The position numbers were made by a program, and so were the translations under genes. From an uncultured Macromonas sp. (GTDB lineage: Bacteria > Pseudomonadota > Gammaproteobacteria > Burkholderiales > Burkholderiaceae): a DNA stretch of 6,229 nucleotides. The DNA lies in NCBI GenBank assembly GCA_946481585.1, contig CAMLOF010000180.1:1-6229 (forward strand), given 5' to 3'. The notes below the pieces were generated by a model. The model was not told the origin of the DNA and ran no database searches. It saw nothing but the letters and a program-made list of their open reading frames with translations. Position 1 is the stretch's first letter. The number at the start of each line of letters is the position of its first letter. Shown here piece by piece: positions 1 to 6,229 of this stretch.

Positions 1-575
1 CGCCCGACGACAACAACGCCTTCTTCTTCTACAACGGCGCCATGAGCGTGCTGGATCCGTACATCAAGAGTGGCAAGCTGGTGGTGCGCAGCAAGCAGAT
101 GGGCATGGACAAGGTAGGCACCCTGCGCTGGGACGGCGCCGTGGCCCAGGCCCGCATGGACAACCTGTTGTCGGCCTTCTACGGCAAGGACAAGGTGCAC
201 GCGGTGCTGAGCCCGTACGACGGCCTGAGCATCGGCATCCTGTCCTCGCTCAAGGGCGTGGGCTACTGCACGGCACAACAGCCCTGCCCCATCGTCAGCG
301 GCCAGGACGCCGAGATCCCCTCGGTCAAGTCCATCCTGCGCAACGAGCAGTACTCCACCATCTTCAAGGACACGCGTGAACTGGCCAAGGTCACGGTCAG
401 CATGATCGACGCGATGATGGGCGGCAAGCAGCCCGAGATCAACGACACCAAGACCTACAACAACGGCGTGAAGGTGGTGCCCTCATATCTGTTGAAGCCC
501 GTGCCGGTGGATGCGTCCAACTGGAAGCAGGTGCTGGTGGACAGCGGCTACTACAAGGAAACGCAGATCAAGTGA
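1..575 (+). CDS. chvE: Periplasmic multiple-sugar-binding protein, ChvE type (5'-truncated by the window)
   Basis: This is the C-terminal part of the substrate-binding protein of a sugar ABC importer. It captures an aldose in the periplasm and hands it to the permease encoded downstream. The frame is open from base 3, before the first visible ATG at 42, and begins [16 protein letters not shown], a stretch recognisable from ChvE/XylF-type pentose and hexose binding proteins. That ATG is therefore internal. About 190 residues are visible; ChvE precursors have roughly 350, so the signal peptide and N-terminal lobe lie upstream. Further ChvE-like segments are [13 protein letters not shown] and SGQDAE (visible residues 99-104), the latter in a ligand-contacting region of the family. 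TGA is at 573-575. Two cysteines (visible residues 89 and 95) could form a disulfide. In Agrobacterium ChvE binds arabinose, galactose, glucose and sugar acids and also signals to VirA and chemotaxis; only the transport role is implied here. Family assignment is firm; ligand specificity is not. Confidence 0.93.
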   Translation, partial: PDDNNAFFFYNGAMSVLDPYIKSGKLVVRSKQMGMDKVGTLRWDGAVAQARMDNLLSAFYGKDKVHAVLSPYDGLSIGILSSLKGVGYCTAQQPCPIVSGQDAEIPSVKSILRNEQYSTIFKDTRELAKVTVSMIDAMMGGKQPEINDTKTYNNGVKVVPSYLLKPVPVDASNWKQVLVDSGYYKETQIK

Positions 576-589
576 TCTGATGTGACGAT

Positions 590-612
590 GCCCCCGCGCG
601 TGGCGTGGGGGC
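590..612 (+). terminator. GC-rich intergenic hairpin between binding-protein and ATPase genes (attenuator or mRNA-stabilising)
   Basis: GCCCCCGCG (590-598) pairs with CGTGGGGGC (604-612), giving nine base pairs including one G-U, with a 5-base loop (599-603). The stem starts 15 bases after the chvE stop. It is followed by ATTTC, not a long T run, so it looks like a leaky terminator or a 3'-end stabiliser, not a full stop. Such stem-loops after the binding-protein gene are known in many ABC importer operons, where they favour high levels of the binding protein over the membrane components (the maltose operon malE-malF gap is the classic case). The structure is seen in the sequence; the function is inferred. 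Confidence 0.55.
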
Positions 613-621
613 CATTTCAAG

Positions 622-634
622 AGGAGACAGCGTG
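622..634 (+). promoter_or_regulatory. Shine-Dalgarno and GTG start of the ATPase gene
   Basis: AGGAG at 622-626 lies five bases before GTG at 632. It is the only strong ribosome-binding site near the N-terminus. It favours GTG 632 over the in-frame GTG at 605, which lies within the hairpin stem, and over the in-frame ATG at 656, which would remove part of the first beta strand of the ABC domain. Confidence 0.8.
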
Positions 635-2167
635 GCGGACAACACGATCCTGAGCATGCGCAACATCGGCAAGACGTTCCCGGGCGTCAAGGCGCTGGAC
701 AACGTCAACCTGACGGTGCGCGCCGGTGAGATCCACGCGGTCGTGGGTGAGAACGGCGCAGGCAAATCCACTCTCATGAAGGTGCTCAGCGGGGTGTACC
801 CGCACGGCAGCTACGAGGGCGAGATCCATTTCGAAGGACAACTGCAGCGCTTCGAGGGCATCCGCGACAGCGAGGAGCGCGGCATCATCATCATCCACCA
901 GGAGCTGGCGCTGGTGCCCATGCTCTCGATCACCGAGAACATCTTCCTGGGCAACGAGCCCGCCCGTGCGGGGGTGATCGACTGGCACACGGCTCATGCG
1001 CGCACCCGCGAACTGCTGGCCCGCGTGGGCCTGAAGGAGCGGCCCGACGCCACGGTGGGCAAGCTGGGCGTGGGCAAGCAGCAACTGGTGGAAATTGCCA
1101 AGGCGCTGGCCAAGCGCGTGAAGCTGCTGATTCTGGACGAGCCTACCGCCAGCCTGAACGAGACCGACAGCGCAGCCCTGCTGCAACTGTTGCTGGAGCT
1201 GAAGGCGCAGGGCATTGCCTGCATCCTCATCTCGCACAAGCTCAACGAGATCACCCAGGTGGCCGACCAGATCACGGTGATCCGTGACGGCACGACCATC
1301 GAGACGCTGGACTGCGCCGAGGGCGCGGTGAGCGAGGACCGCATCATCCGCGGCATGGTGGGGCGCGACATGGCGCACCGCTACCCGCAACGCCACCCGC
1401 AGATCGGCGACGTGATCTTCGAGGTGCGCGACTGGCATGTGCGCCACGAACAGTACGCCGAGCGCGAGGTCATCAAGGGCGTGAACTTCAACGTGCGCAA
1501 GGGCGAGATCGTGGGCATCGCGGGCCTGATGGGCTCGGGGCGCACCGAGCTGGCCATGAGCATCTTCGGGCGCTCCTACGGGCAGCGCATCAGCGGCCAG
1601 GTCTTCCTCGACGGCCAGGAGGTGGACGTGTCCACCGTGGGCAAGGCCATCCGCCACGGCATTGCCTACGTGACGGAAGACCGCAAGGGCTGCGGCCTGG
1701 TGCTGGAGCAGGAGATACGCAAGAACGTGACGCTGGCCAACCTGCCCAAGGTGGCGAGCAATGGCGTCATCGACGAGAACGCCGAGGCGCAGGTGGCGCA
1801 GGGTTACCGCGAGTCGCTGCGCATCCGCAGCTCGGGCATCGAGCAGCTGGCGGTGAACCTGTCGGGCGGCAACCAGCAGAAGGTGGTGCTGAGCAAGTGG
1901 TTGTTCACGCAACCGCGCCTGCTGATTCTGGACGAACCCACGCGAGGCATCGACGTGGGCGCCAAGTACGAGATCTACACCATCATCGACGAACTCGCCC
2001 GCAATGGCGAAGGCATTTTGATGATCTCTTCCGAGATGCCCGAACTGCTGGGGATGTGCGACCGCATCTATGTGATGAACGAGGGCCGCCTGGTGGCCGA
2101 GCTGGGCCGCGAAGAGGCCAGCCAGGAACGCATCATGCGCGCCATCGTGAACGCTACCCAGGCGTGA
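632..2167 (+). CDS. gguA: Sugar ABC transporter ATP-binding protein, two fused ABC domains (GguA/XylG type)
   Basis: This is the cytoplasmic ATPase that powers sugar import through the permease encoded next. It has 511 residues from GTG 632, the usual size for the RbsA/XylG/MglA class of tandem ABC ATPases. Domain 1 has Walker [10 protein letters not shown] (39-47), Q-loop HQE (Q90), a degenerate signature LGVGKQQ (145-151), Walker B with [10 protein letters not shown] (about 166-175) and the H-loop histidine in ISHKLNE (H202). Domain 2 has a degenerate Walker [10 protein letters not shown] (298-306) with Arg in place of the Lys, a canonical signature LSGGNQQ (410-416), Walker [12 protein letters not shown] (431-441), and Ser in place of the H-loop His (SSEMPE). 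This asymmetry is normal for the class and implies one fully competent ATP site, built from domain 1 Walker A and the domain 2 signature. The gene lies 56 bases after the binding-protein gene and 29 before the permease. The symbol follows Agrobacterium usage; xylG-like or mglA-like names are alternatives. Confidence 0.93.
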   Translation: MADNTILSMRNIGKTFPGVKALDNVNLTVRAGEIHAVVGENGAGKSTLMKVLSGVYPHGSYEGEIHFEGQLQRFEGIRDSEERGIIIIHQELALVPMLSITENIFLGNEPARAGVIDWHTAHARTRELLARVGLKERPDATVGKLGVGKQQLVEIAKALAKRVKLLILDEPTASLNETDSAALLQLLLELKAQGIACILISHKLNEITQVADQITVIRDGTTIETLDCAEGAVSEDRIIRGMVGRDMAHRYPQRHPQIGDVIFEVRDWHVRHEQYAEREVIKGVNFNVRKGEIVGIAGLMGSGRTELAMSIFGRSYGQRISGQVFLDGQEVDVSTVGKAIRHGIAYVTEDRKGCGLVLEQEIRKNVTLANLPKVASNGVIDENAEAQVAQGYRESLRIRSSGIEQLAVNLSGGNQQKVVLSKWLFTQPRLLILDEPTRGIDVGAKYEIYTIIDELARNGEGILMISSEMPELLGMCDRIYVMNEGRLVAELGREEASQERIMRAIVNATQA

Positions 2168-2196
2168 CTTCCCTCATAACAAAACGAGACCCTGCC

Positions 2197-3351
2197 ATGA
2201 AACTCGGCTTCCTCAAAAACAACCTGCGCGACTACGGGCTGCTCATCTCCCTGGTCGCGATCATGGGGTTCTTCCAGTTCCAGACCGACGGCATCCTGAT
2301 GCAGCCGCTTAACCTGACCAACCTGGTGCTGCAGAACAGCTACATCGTGGTCATGGCGCTGGGCATGCTGCTGGTGATCGTGGCCGGGCACATCGACCTG
2401 TCGGTGGGGTCGGTGGCCGGGTTCATCGGCGCGCTCGGGGCGGTGCTGATGGTGCGCTACGAGCTGCACTTCCTGCCGGCCTCGCTGCTGTGCCTGCTGG
2501 CCGGTGCACTGATCGGCGGCGCCCAGGGCTACTGGGTGGCCTACATCCGCATCCCCTCGTTCATCGTCACGCTGGCGGGCATGCTGGTGTTCAAGGGCCT
2601 GGCGCTGGCGCTGCTGCAGGGCCAGTCGGTGGGGCCGTTCCCCACCGAGTTCCAGCGCATCAGCACCGGCTTTTTGCCCGACCCGTTCGGGGGTGAAGAG
2701 TTGCGCGTGCTGTCGGCAATCATCGGCATGGCCCTGGCGGGTAGCCTGGTCTGGGTGGAATGGCGCAAGCGCTCCAAGGCATTGAGCCATGGCATGGAAG
2801 TCGAACCCATGGGGTTCTTCGCGGCGAAGAACCTGCTGTTTGCGGGTGTGATCGTCTACCTTTTCTGGCAGCTTTCCACCTACAAGGGCCTGCCCAACGT
2901 GCTCATCCTCATGGGTGTGCTGATCCTGCTCTACCAGTTCGTGACCAACCGAACCACCATCGGGCGGCGCATCTACGCCCTGGGCGGCAACGAGAAGGCG
3001 ACGCGCCTGTCTGGGGTGAACACCTCGCGCCTGGCCTTCCTGGCTTTCGTGAACATGGGCGTGCTGGCGGCGGTGGCGGGGCTGATCTTCGCCGCGCGCC
3101 TGAACACGGCCACGCCTAAGGCGGGCCTGGGTTTCGAGTTGGACGTGATCGCGGCCTGCTTCATCGGCGGCGCGTCGGCCTCGGGCGGTGTGGGCAAGGT
3201 GGTGGGCGCGGTCATCGGCGCTTTCATCATGGGCGTGATGAACAACGGCATGTCCATCCTGGGCATTGGCATCGACTACCAGCAGGTCATCAAGGGCCTG
3301 GTGTTGCTGGCGGCTGTGTTCCTGGACGTCTACAACCGCAACCGCGCCTGA
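2197..3351 (+). CDS. gguB: Sugar ABC transporter permease (GguB/XylH type)
   Basis: This is the inner-membrane permease of the importer, probably working as a homodimer because only one permease gene is present. It has 384 residues, close to XylH/GguB. Hydrophobic segments lie at about residues 14-26, 45-63, 70-86, 95-115, 120-142, 171-188, 212-228, 232-249, 279-300, 312-345 and 365-378, so about 10-11 membrane passes. Family features are GHIDLSVGS (64-72), a cytoplasmic loop YALGGNEKATRLSGV (260-274) that should contact the ATPase, and the C-terminal NNGMSILG and YQQVIKGLVLLAAVFLDV segments. The start is ATG 2197, which begins MKLGFLKNNLRDYG as in homologues. The frame is open back to 1897, but that part overlaps the ATPase gene and is hydrophilic and Arg/His-rich, unlike a permease. 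The ribosome-binding site is weak (CGAGA at 2185-2189). The gene ends 28 bases before the dehydratase gene. Confidence 0.93.
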   Translation: MKLGFLKNNLRDYGLLISLVAIMGFFQFQTDGILMQPLNLTNLVLQNSYIVVMALGMLLVIVAGHIDLSVGSVAGFIGALGAVLMVRYELHFLPASLLCLLAGALIGGAQGYWVAYIRIPSFIVTLAGMLVFKGLALALLQGQSVGPFPTEFQRISTGFLPDPFGGEELRVLSAIIGMALAGSLVWVEWRKRSKALSHGMEVEPMGFFAAKNLLFAGVIVYLFWQLSTYKGLPNVLILMGVLILLYQFVTNRTTIGRRIYALGGNEKATRLSGVNTSRLAFLAFVNMGVLAAVAGLIFAARLNTATPKAGLGFELDVIAACFIGGASASGGVGKVVGAVIGAFIMGVMNNGMSILGIGIDYQQVIKGLVLLAAVFLDVYNRNRA

Positions 3352-3379
3352 CCCCCATTCCTCAAACAGAAAGCCCCCC

Positions 3380-5116
3380 ATGACCACGCCCCCCAAAAAG
3401 AAACTGCGTTCGGCCGAGTGGTTCGGCACGAACGACAAGAACGGCTTCATGTACCGCAGCTGGATGAAGAACCAGGGCATCCCGGACCACGAGTTCGACG
3501 GACGCCCCGTCATCGGCATCTGCAACACCTGGAGCGAGCTGACGCCCTGCAACGCGCACTTTCGCAAGATCGCCGAACACGTGAAACGCGGCATCTACGA
3601 GGCGGGCGGCTTCCCGGTGGAGTTCCCGGTGTTCTCCAACGGCGAGTCGAACCTGCGGCCCACGGCCATGCTCACGCGCAACCTGGCCGCCATGGACGTG
3701 GAGGAGGCCATTCGCGGCAACCCCATCGACGCGGTGGTGCTGCTGGTGGGCTGCGACAAGACCACGCCCGCGCTGCTGATGGGCGCGGCCAGTTGCGACG
3801 TGCCCGCCATCGTGGTGACGGGCGGGCCCATGCTCAACGGCAAGCTGGAGGGCAAGGACATTGGCTCGGGCACGGCGGTGTGGCGCTTGCATGAGGAGTT
3901 CAAGGCGGGCGAGATTTCGTTGCACCAGTTCCTGGCGGCGGAAGGCGGCATGTCGCGTTCCGCAGGCACCTGCAACACCATGGGCACGGCCAGCACCATG
4001 GCCTGCATGGCAGAGGCGCTGGGCACCTCGCTGCCGCACAACGCGGCCATTCCCGCCGTGGACGCGCGCCGCTACGTGCTGGCGCACATGTCGGGCAAGC
4101 GCATCGTCGAGATGGCGCACGAGGGGCTGACGTTGTCCAAGATCCTGACGCGCGAGGCTTTCGAGAACGCCATCCGTGTCAACGCCGCCATCGGCGGCTC
4201 CACCAACGCGGTCATCCACCTCAAGGCGATTGCCGGACGCATGGGCGTGGCCCTTGAGCTGGACGACTGGACGCGCATTGGCAAAGGCACGCCCACGCTG
4301 GTGGACCTGCAGCCCTCGGGCCGCTTCTTGATGGAAGAGTTCTACTACGCCGGTGGCCTGCCCGCCGTGCTGCGCCGCCTGGGTGAGGCGGGCCTGCTGC
4401 CTCACCCCGACGCGCTCACCGTCAATGGCCAGAGCCTGTGGCAGAACGTGCACGACGCGCCCATCTACAACGACGAGGTGGTGCGCCCGCTGGACAAGCC
4501 GCTCATCAAAGACGGCGGCATCTGCGTGCTGCGCGGCAACCTGGCGCCGCGCGGGGCGGTATTGAAGCCGTCTGCCGCTTCGCCCCACCTGCTCAAGCAC
4601 CGGGGGCGGGCGGTGGTGTTCGAGAACTTCGAGCACTACAAGGAGCGCATCAACGACGAAAGCCTGGAGGTGGACGCCGACTCGGTGCTGGTGATGAAGA
4701 ACTGCGGCCCGCGTGGCTACCCCGGCATGGCCGAGGTGGGCAACATGGGCCTGCCGCCCAAGCTGCTGCGGCAAGGCATCAAGGACATGGTGCGCATCTC
4801 TGACGCGCGCATGAGCGGCACCGCCTACGGCACCGTGGTGCTGCACGTGGCGCCCGAGGCCGCTGCCGGGGGCCCGCTGGCCGCCGTGAAAGACGGCGAC
4901 TGGATCGAGCTGGACTGCGACCAGGGCCGCCTGCACCTGGACATCTCTGACGCCGAACTGGCCGAGCGCCTGCAAGCCCATGTACCTCCCACGCCGCCTA
5001 TGAAGGGCGGTTACCAGCAGCTCTACCTGGACCGCGTACTGCAGGCCGACGAGGGTTGCGACTTCGACTTTCTGGTGGGTTGCCGGGGTGCTGGCGTGCC
5101 GCGCCATTCGCACTAG
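3380..5116 (+). CDS. araD: IlvD/Edd-family Fe-S dehydratase, probable L-arabonate (L-arabinonate) dehydratase, EC 4.2.1.25
   Basis: This cytoplasmic enzyme probably dehydrates L-arabonate to 2-keto-3-deoxy-L-arabonate. It has 578 residues; the characterised Rhizobium leguminosarum enzyme has 579. Three cysteines fit the [2Fe-2S] ligands: C57 (TPCNAH), C125 (GCDKTTP) and C198 (GTCNTMGTAST). E89 (NGES), D126, K127 and E452 (MAEVGNMG) are likely Mg-site residues. S479 in ARMSGTAYG is the expected catalytic base, with T481 beside it. These match C59, C127, C200, S480 and T482 of the Rhizobium enzyme as I remember it. The C-terminus FLVGCRGAGVPRHSH looks complete. The start is ATG 3380 (MTTPPKKKLRSAEWFG), with weak AGAAAG at 3368-3373; the frame is open upstream to 3266 but that part overlaps the permease gene. 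Branched-chain dihydroxy-acid dehydratase (IlvD) is less likely, because the gene sits between a sugar permease and an L-KDA dehydratase. D-fuconate, D-galactonate or D-xylonate are possible alternative substrates. Naming is confusing: this enzyme is araD in some annotations and araC in Azospirillum. Confidence 0.85.
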   Translation: MTTPPKKKLRSAEWFGTNDKNGFMYRSWMKNQGIPDHEFDGRPVIGICNTWSELTPCNAHFRKIAEHVKRGIYEAGGFPVEFPVFSNGESNLRPTAMLTRNLAAMDVEEAIRGNPIDAVVLLVGCDKTTPALLMGAASCDVPAIVVTGGPMLNGKLEGKDIGSGTAVWRLHEEFKAGEISLHQFLAAEGGMSRSAGTCNTMGTASTMACMAEALGTSLPHNAAIPAVDARRYVLAHMSGKRIVEMAHEGLTLSKILTREAFENAIRVNAAIGGSTNAVIHLKAIAGRMGVALELDDWTRIGKGTPTLVDLQPSGRFLMEEFYYAGGLPAVLRRLGEAGLLPHPDALTVNGQSLWQNVHDAPIYNDEVVRPLDKPLIKDGGICVLRGNLAPRGAVLKPSAASPHLLKHRGRAVVFENFEHYKERINDESLEVDADSVLVMKNCGPRGYPGMAEVGNMGLPPKLLRQGIKDMVRISDARMSGTAYGTVVLHVAPEAAAGGPLAAVKDGDWIELDCDQGRLHLDISDAELAERLQAHVPPTPPMKGGYQQLYLDRVLQADEGCDFDFLVGCRGAGVPRHSH

Positions 5117-5122
5117 AGGCTT

Positions 5123-5151
5123 GCAGCACCCCCTTGTGCCGCTTCGTTTTT
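5123..5151 (+). terminator. Weak hairpin followed by a T run (possible attenuator)
   Basis: GCAGCAC (5123-5129) pairs with GTGCCGC (5136-5142) through six pairs and one A-C mismatch around a 6-base loop, then TTCG and TTTTT (5147-5151). It lies seven bases after the dehydratase stop, in the longest intergenic gap of the window (67 bases). The stem is short and the T run is offset, so it is at best a leaky terminator that would lower expression of the last gene. It may be chance. Confidence 0.28.
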
Positions 5152-5169
5152 CATCTCTCCCATTCGATT

Positions 5170-5186
5170 CAGGAACCCTGAACATG
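5170..5186 (+). promoter_or_regulatory. Shine-Dalgarno and ATG start of the last gene
   Basis: CAGGAA at 5170-5175 lies eight bases before ATG 5184. It supports MPAHSARAPRYRG as the N-terminus over the in-frame GTG at 5088, which lies within the dehydratase gene and would add a stretch of 32 residues with no family resemblance. Confidence 0.7.
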
Positions 5187-6119
5187 CCCGCTCATTCCGC
5201 CCGTGCGCCGCGTTACCGTGGCATCTTTCCGGTGGTGCCCACCACGTTTTTTGAGGACGGCACGCTCGACCTTGAAAGCCAGAAACGCTGCCTGGACTTC
5301 ATGATCGACGCTGGGGTGGACGGTCTGTGCATCCTGGCCAACTTCTCCGAGCAGTTCTCGCTGTCGGACGAGGAGCGCGAAGTCATCACCCGCACCGCGC
5401 TGGAGCATGTGGCCGGGCGTGTGCCGGTGATCGTCACAACCACGCATTACGGCACGTCGGTGTGCGCGGCGCGCAGCAAGCGCGCGCAGGATATGGGCGC
5501 GGCGATGGTGATGGTCATGCCGCCCTACCACGGCGCCACCTTCCGCGTGCCAGAGGCGCAGATCTACGAGTTCTACGCCCGCGTGTCGGACGCCATCTCC
5601 ATTCCCATCATGGTGCAGGACGCGCCTGCCAGCGGCACGGTGTTGTCGGCACCTTTCCTGGCGCGCATGGCGCAGGAGATCGAGAACCTGGCCTACTTCA
5701 AGATCGAGGTGCCGGGTGCGGCCAGCAAGTTGCGTGAGTTGATCCGCCTTGGGGGCGACGCGATTGAGGGGCCGTGGGACGGCGAAGAGGCCATCACGCT
5801 GCTGGCCGACCTGGATGCTGGCGCGACCGGAGCGATGACCGGCGGCGGTTTCCCTGATGGCATCCGCCCAATTATCGAGGCGCACCGCCAGGGTGATGCG
5901 GACTTGACGTTCAGCCTGTACCAGCGTTGGCTGCCGCTGATCAACCACGAGAACCGCCAGGGCGGCATTTTGACGGCCAAGGCCCTGATGAAGGCCGGTG
6001 GCGTGATTGCCTGCGAAGCGGGGCGCCACCCTTTCCCGGCGATGCACCCGGAGGTGCGCCGGGGGCTGCTGGACATTGCCAAGCGGCTGGACCCGCTGGT
6101 GTTGCGTTGGGGGCGGTGA
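5184..6119 (+). CDS. DapA-superfamily dehydratase, probable L-2-keto-3-deoxyarabonate dehydratase, EC 4.2.1.43
   Basis: This is a class I aldolase-fold (TIM barrel) Schiff-base enzyme, probably converting L-2-keto-3-deoxyarabonate to alpha-ketoglutarate semialdehyde. It has 311 residues; the Azospirillum enzyme has about 309. The likely Schiff-base lysine is K173 in AYFKIEVPG. The N-terminus has the family start RGIFPVVPTTFFEDGTLD (12-29). The GTTGE loop of dihydrodipicolinate synthase is replaced by ANFSEQFSL (52-60), and the YNxP tyrosine region by QDAPASG (145-151). This departs from DapA and from N-acetylneuraminate lyase and resembles L-KDA dehydratase as I recall it. Glycine-rich barrel strands follow (GATGAMTGGGFPDG, 213-226). 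The gene directly follows the L-arabonate-type dehydratase, the preceding step of the non-phosphorylative arabinose pathway, which supports the call. An aldolase acting on 2-keto-3-deoxy acids, or 5-dehydro-4-deoxyglucarate dehydratase, is the main alternative. In Azospirillum this enzyme is called AraD, so a symbol is withheld to avoid a clash. Confidence 0.82.
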   Translation: MPAHSARAPRYRGIFPVVPTTFFEDGTLDLESQKRCLDFMIDAGVDGLCILANFSEQFSLSDEEREVITRTALEHVAGRVPVIVTTTHYGTSVCAARSKRAQDMGAAMVMVMPPYHGATFRVPEAQIYEFYARVSDAISIPIMVQDAPASGTVLSAPFLARMAQEIENLAYFKIEVPGAASKLRELIRLGGDAIEGPWDGEEAITLLADLDAGATGAMTGGGFPDGIRPIIEAHRQGDADLTFSLYQRWLPLINHENRQGGILTAKALMKAGGVIACEAGRHPFPAMHPEVRRGLLDIAKRLDPLVLRWGR

Positions 6120-6229
6120 GGTGGTTGACGGCTTTTCTGCGTCGCTTGTTGGCGGGCTGCGGCAGACCTCGCACGCTGCGGCAGGCCTGGCCCTGCGGGG
6201 GCTCATGCTGTGGCGGTCGGCGCCAGGGC
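6120..6229. other. Operon tail with no supported gene
   Basis: The last 110 bases hold no gene I can support. A + strand run opens at GTG 6121 and stays open to the window edge (about 36 codons), but has no convincing ribosome-binding site and no recognisable residues. On the - strand, TGA at 6205-6203 preceded by codons reading ALAPTATA could be the end of a convergent gene, which cannot be judged from eight codons. No clear Rho-independent terminator for the operon is visible. Confidence 0.5.
6153..6189. repeat. Imperfect inverted repeat built from two copies of GCTGCGGCAG
   Basis: GCTGCGGCAG occurs at 6156-6165 and 6175-6184, 19 bases apart, and its core CTGC-G-GCAG is itself palindromic. 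Together they allow a hairpin pairing 6153-6165 with 6176-6189: twelve pairs including one G-U, one G-G mismatch (6161/6180), one bulged G (6185) and a 10-base loop. No T run follows on either strand, so it is not a standard intrinsic terminator. It could stabilise the operon 3' end, or the paired palindromes could be an operator for a neighbouring gene. It may also be chance in GC-rich DNA. Confidence 0.4.

Noticed and set aside
605..631. Earlier GTG start for the ATPase
   Set aside because: It lies in the 3' arm of the intergenic hairpin, has no Shine-Dalgarno, and would place AGGAG inside the coding region.
617..1912. Long - strand open frame (431 codons) opposite the ATPase gene
   Set aside because: Low-complexity His/Leu/Ala-rich translation with no domain; explained by codon bias of the + strand gene.
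632..2167. Degenerate second Walker A (Arg for Lys) and missing second H-loop His as a sign of a broken ATPase
   Set aside because: This asymmetry is standard in RbsA/XylG/MglA-type tandem ABC ATPases, so it is not a defect.
1897..2196. N-terminal extension of the permease into the ATPase gene
   Set aside because: A hydrophilic Arg/His-rich stretch in another frame of the ATPase Walker B region; ATG 2197 gives the family N-terminus.
2068..3594. - strand open frame (508 codons) spanning the ATPase end, permease and dehydratase start
   Set aside because: It crosses three well-supported + strand genes and gives a Gln/His/Arg-rich translation; an artefact of GC bias.
3362..5185. Long - strand open frame (607 codons) opposite the dehydratase gene
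   Set aside because: It mirrors a strongly supported gene; the product is Arg/His/Val/Gln-rich with no recognisable motif, as expected for antisense frames in GC-rich DNA.
6125..6153. TTGACG resembling a -35 promoter element after the operon
   Set aside because: No -10-like hexamer at 16-18 bases spacing; the surrounding sequence is GC-rich.
5169..6206. - strand open frame (345 codons) opposite the last gene
   Set aside because: Arg/His-rich antisense shadow of a clear DapA-superfamily gene, with no motif of its own.

Overview
This window is one strand-consistent sugar-uptake and sugar-acid catabolism operon. The G+C content is high with strong G/C at third codon positions. The gene set fits a Gram-negative proteobacterium; similarity to remembered proteins suggests a betaproteobacterium of the Comamonadaceae/Burkholderiales type (inference, no marker gene is present). 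All five recognisable genes read on the + strand with short gaps, so they are probably co-transcribed from a promoter upstream of the window.

Layout. (1) Bases 1-575: the 3' part of a periplasmic sugar-binding protein of the ChvE type. (2) Bases 576-631: a gap with a GC-rich hairpin and the Shine-Dalgarno sequence of the next gene. (3) Bases 632-2167: the two-domain sugar ABC ATPase (GguA/XylG type), with a GTG start. (4) Bases 2197-3351: the membrane permease (GguB/XylH type). (5) Bases 3380-5116: an IlvD/Edd-family Fe-S dehydratase with the features of L-arabonate dehydratase. (6) Bases 5184-6119: a DapA-superfamily Schiff-base enzyme with the features of L-2-keto-3-deoxyarabonate (L-KDA) dehydratase. 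(7) Bases 6120-6229: a tail without a supported gene, carrying an imperfect inverted repeat.

How the genes work together. ChvE-GguA-GguB would import an aldose (L-arabinose, or D-galactose/D-fucose, are the likely ligands). After oxidation to the aldonate by a dehydrogenase and lactonase not in this window, the Fe-S dehydratase would form the 2-keto-3-deoxy acid. The last enzyme would convert L-KDA to alpha-ketoglutarate semialdehyde, which a dehydrogenase encoded elsewhere oxidises to 2-oxoglutarate. This is the non-phosphorylative (Weimberg-type) L-arabinose route described in Azospirillum.

I see no mobile element, CRISPR array, RNA gene or defence system, and no evidence of a previously undescribed system. 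The points worth a second look are the intergenic hairpins, the divergent active site of the last enzyme, a cysteine pair in the binding protein, and the exact sugar specificity.
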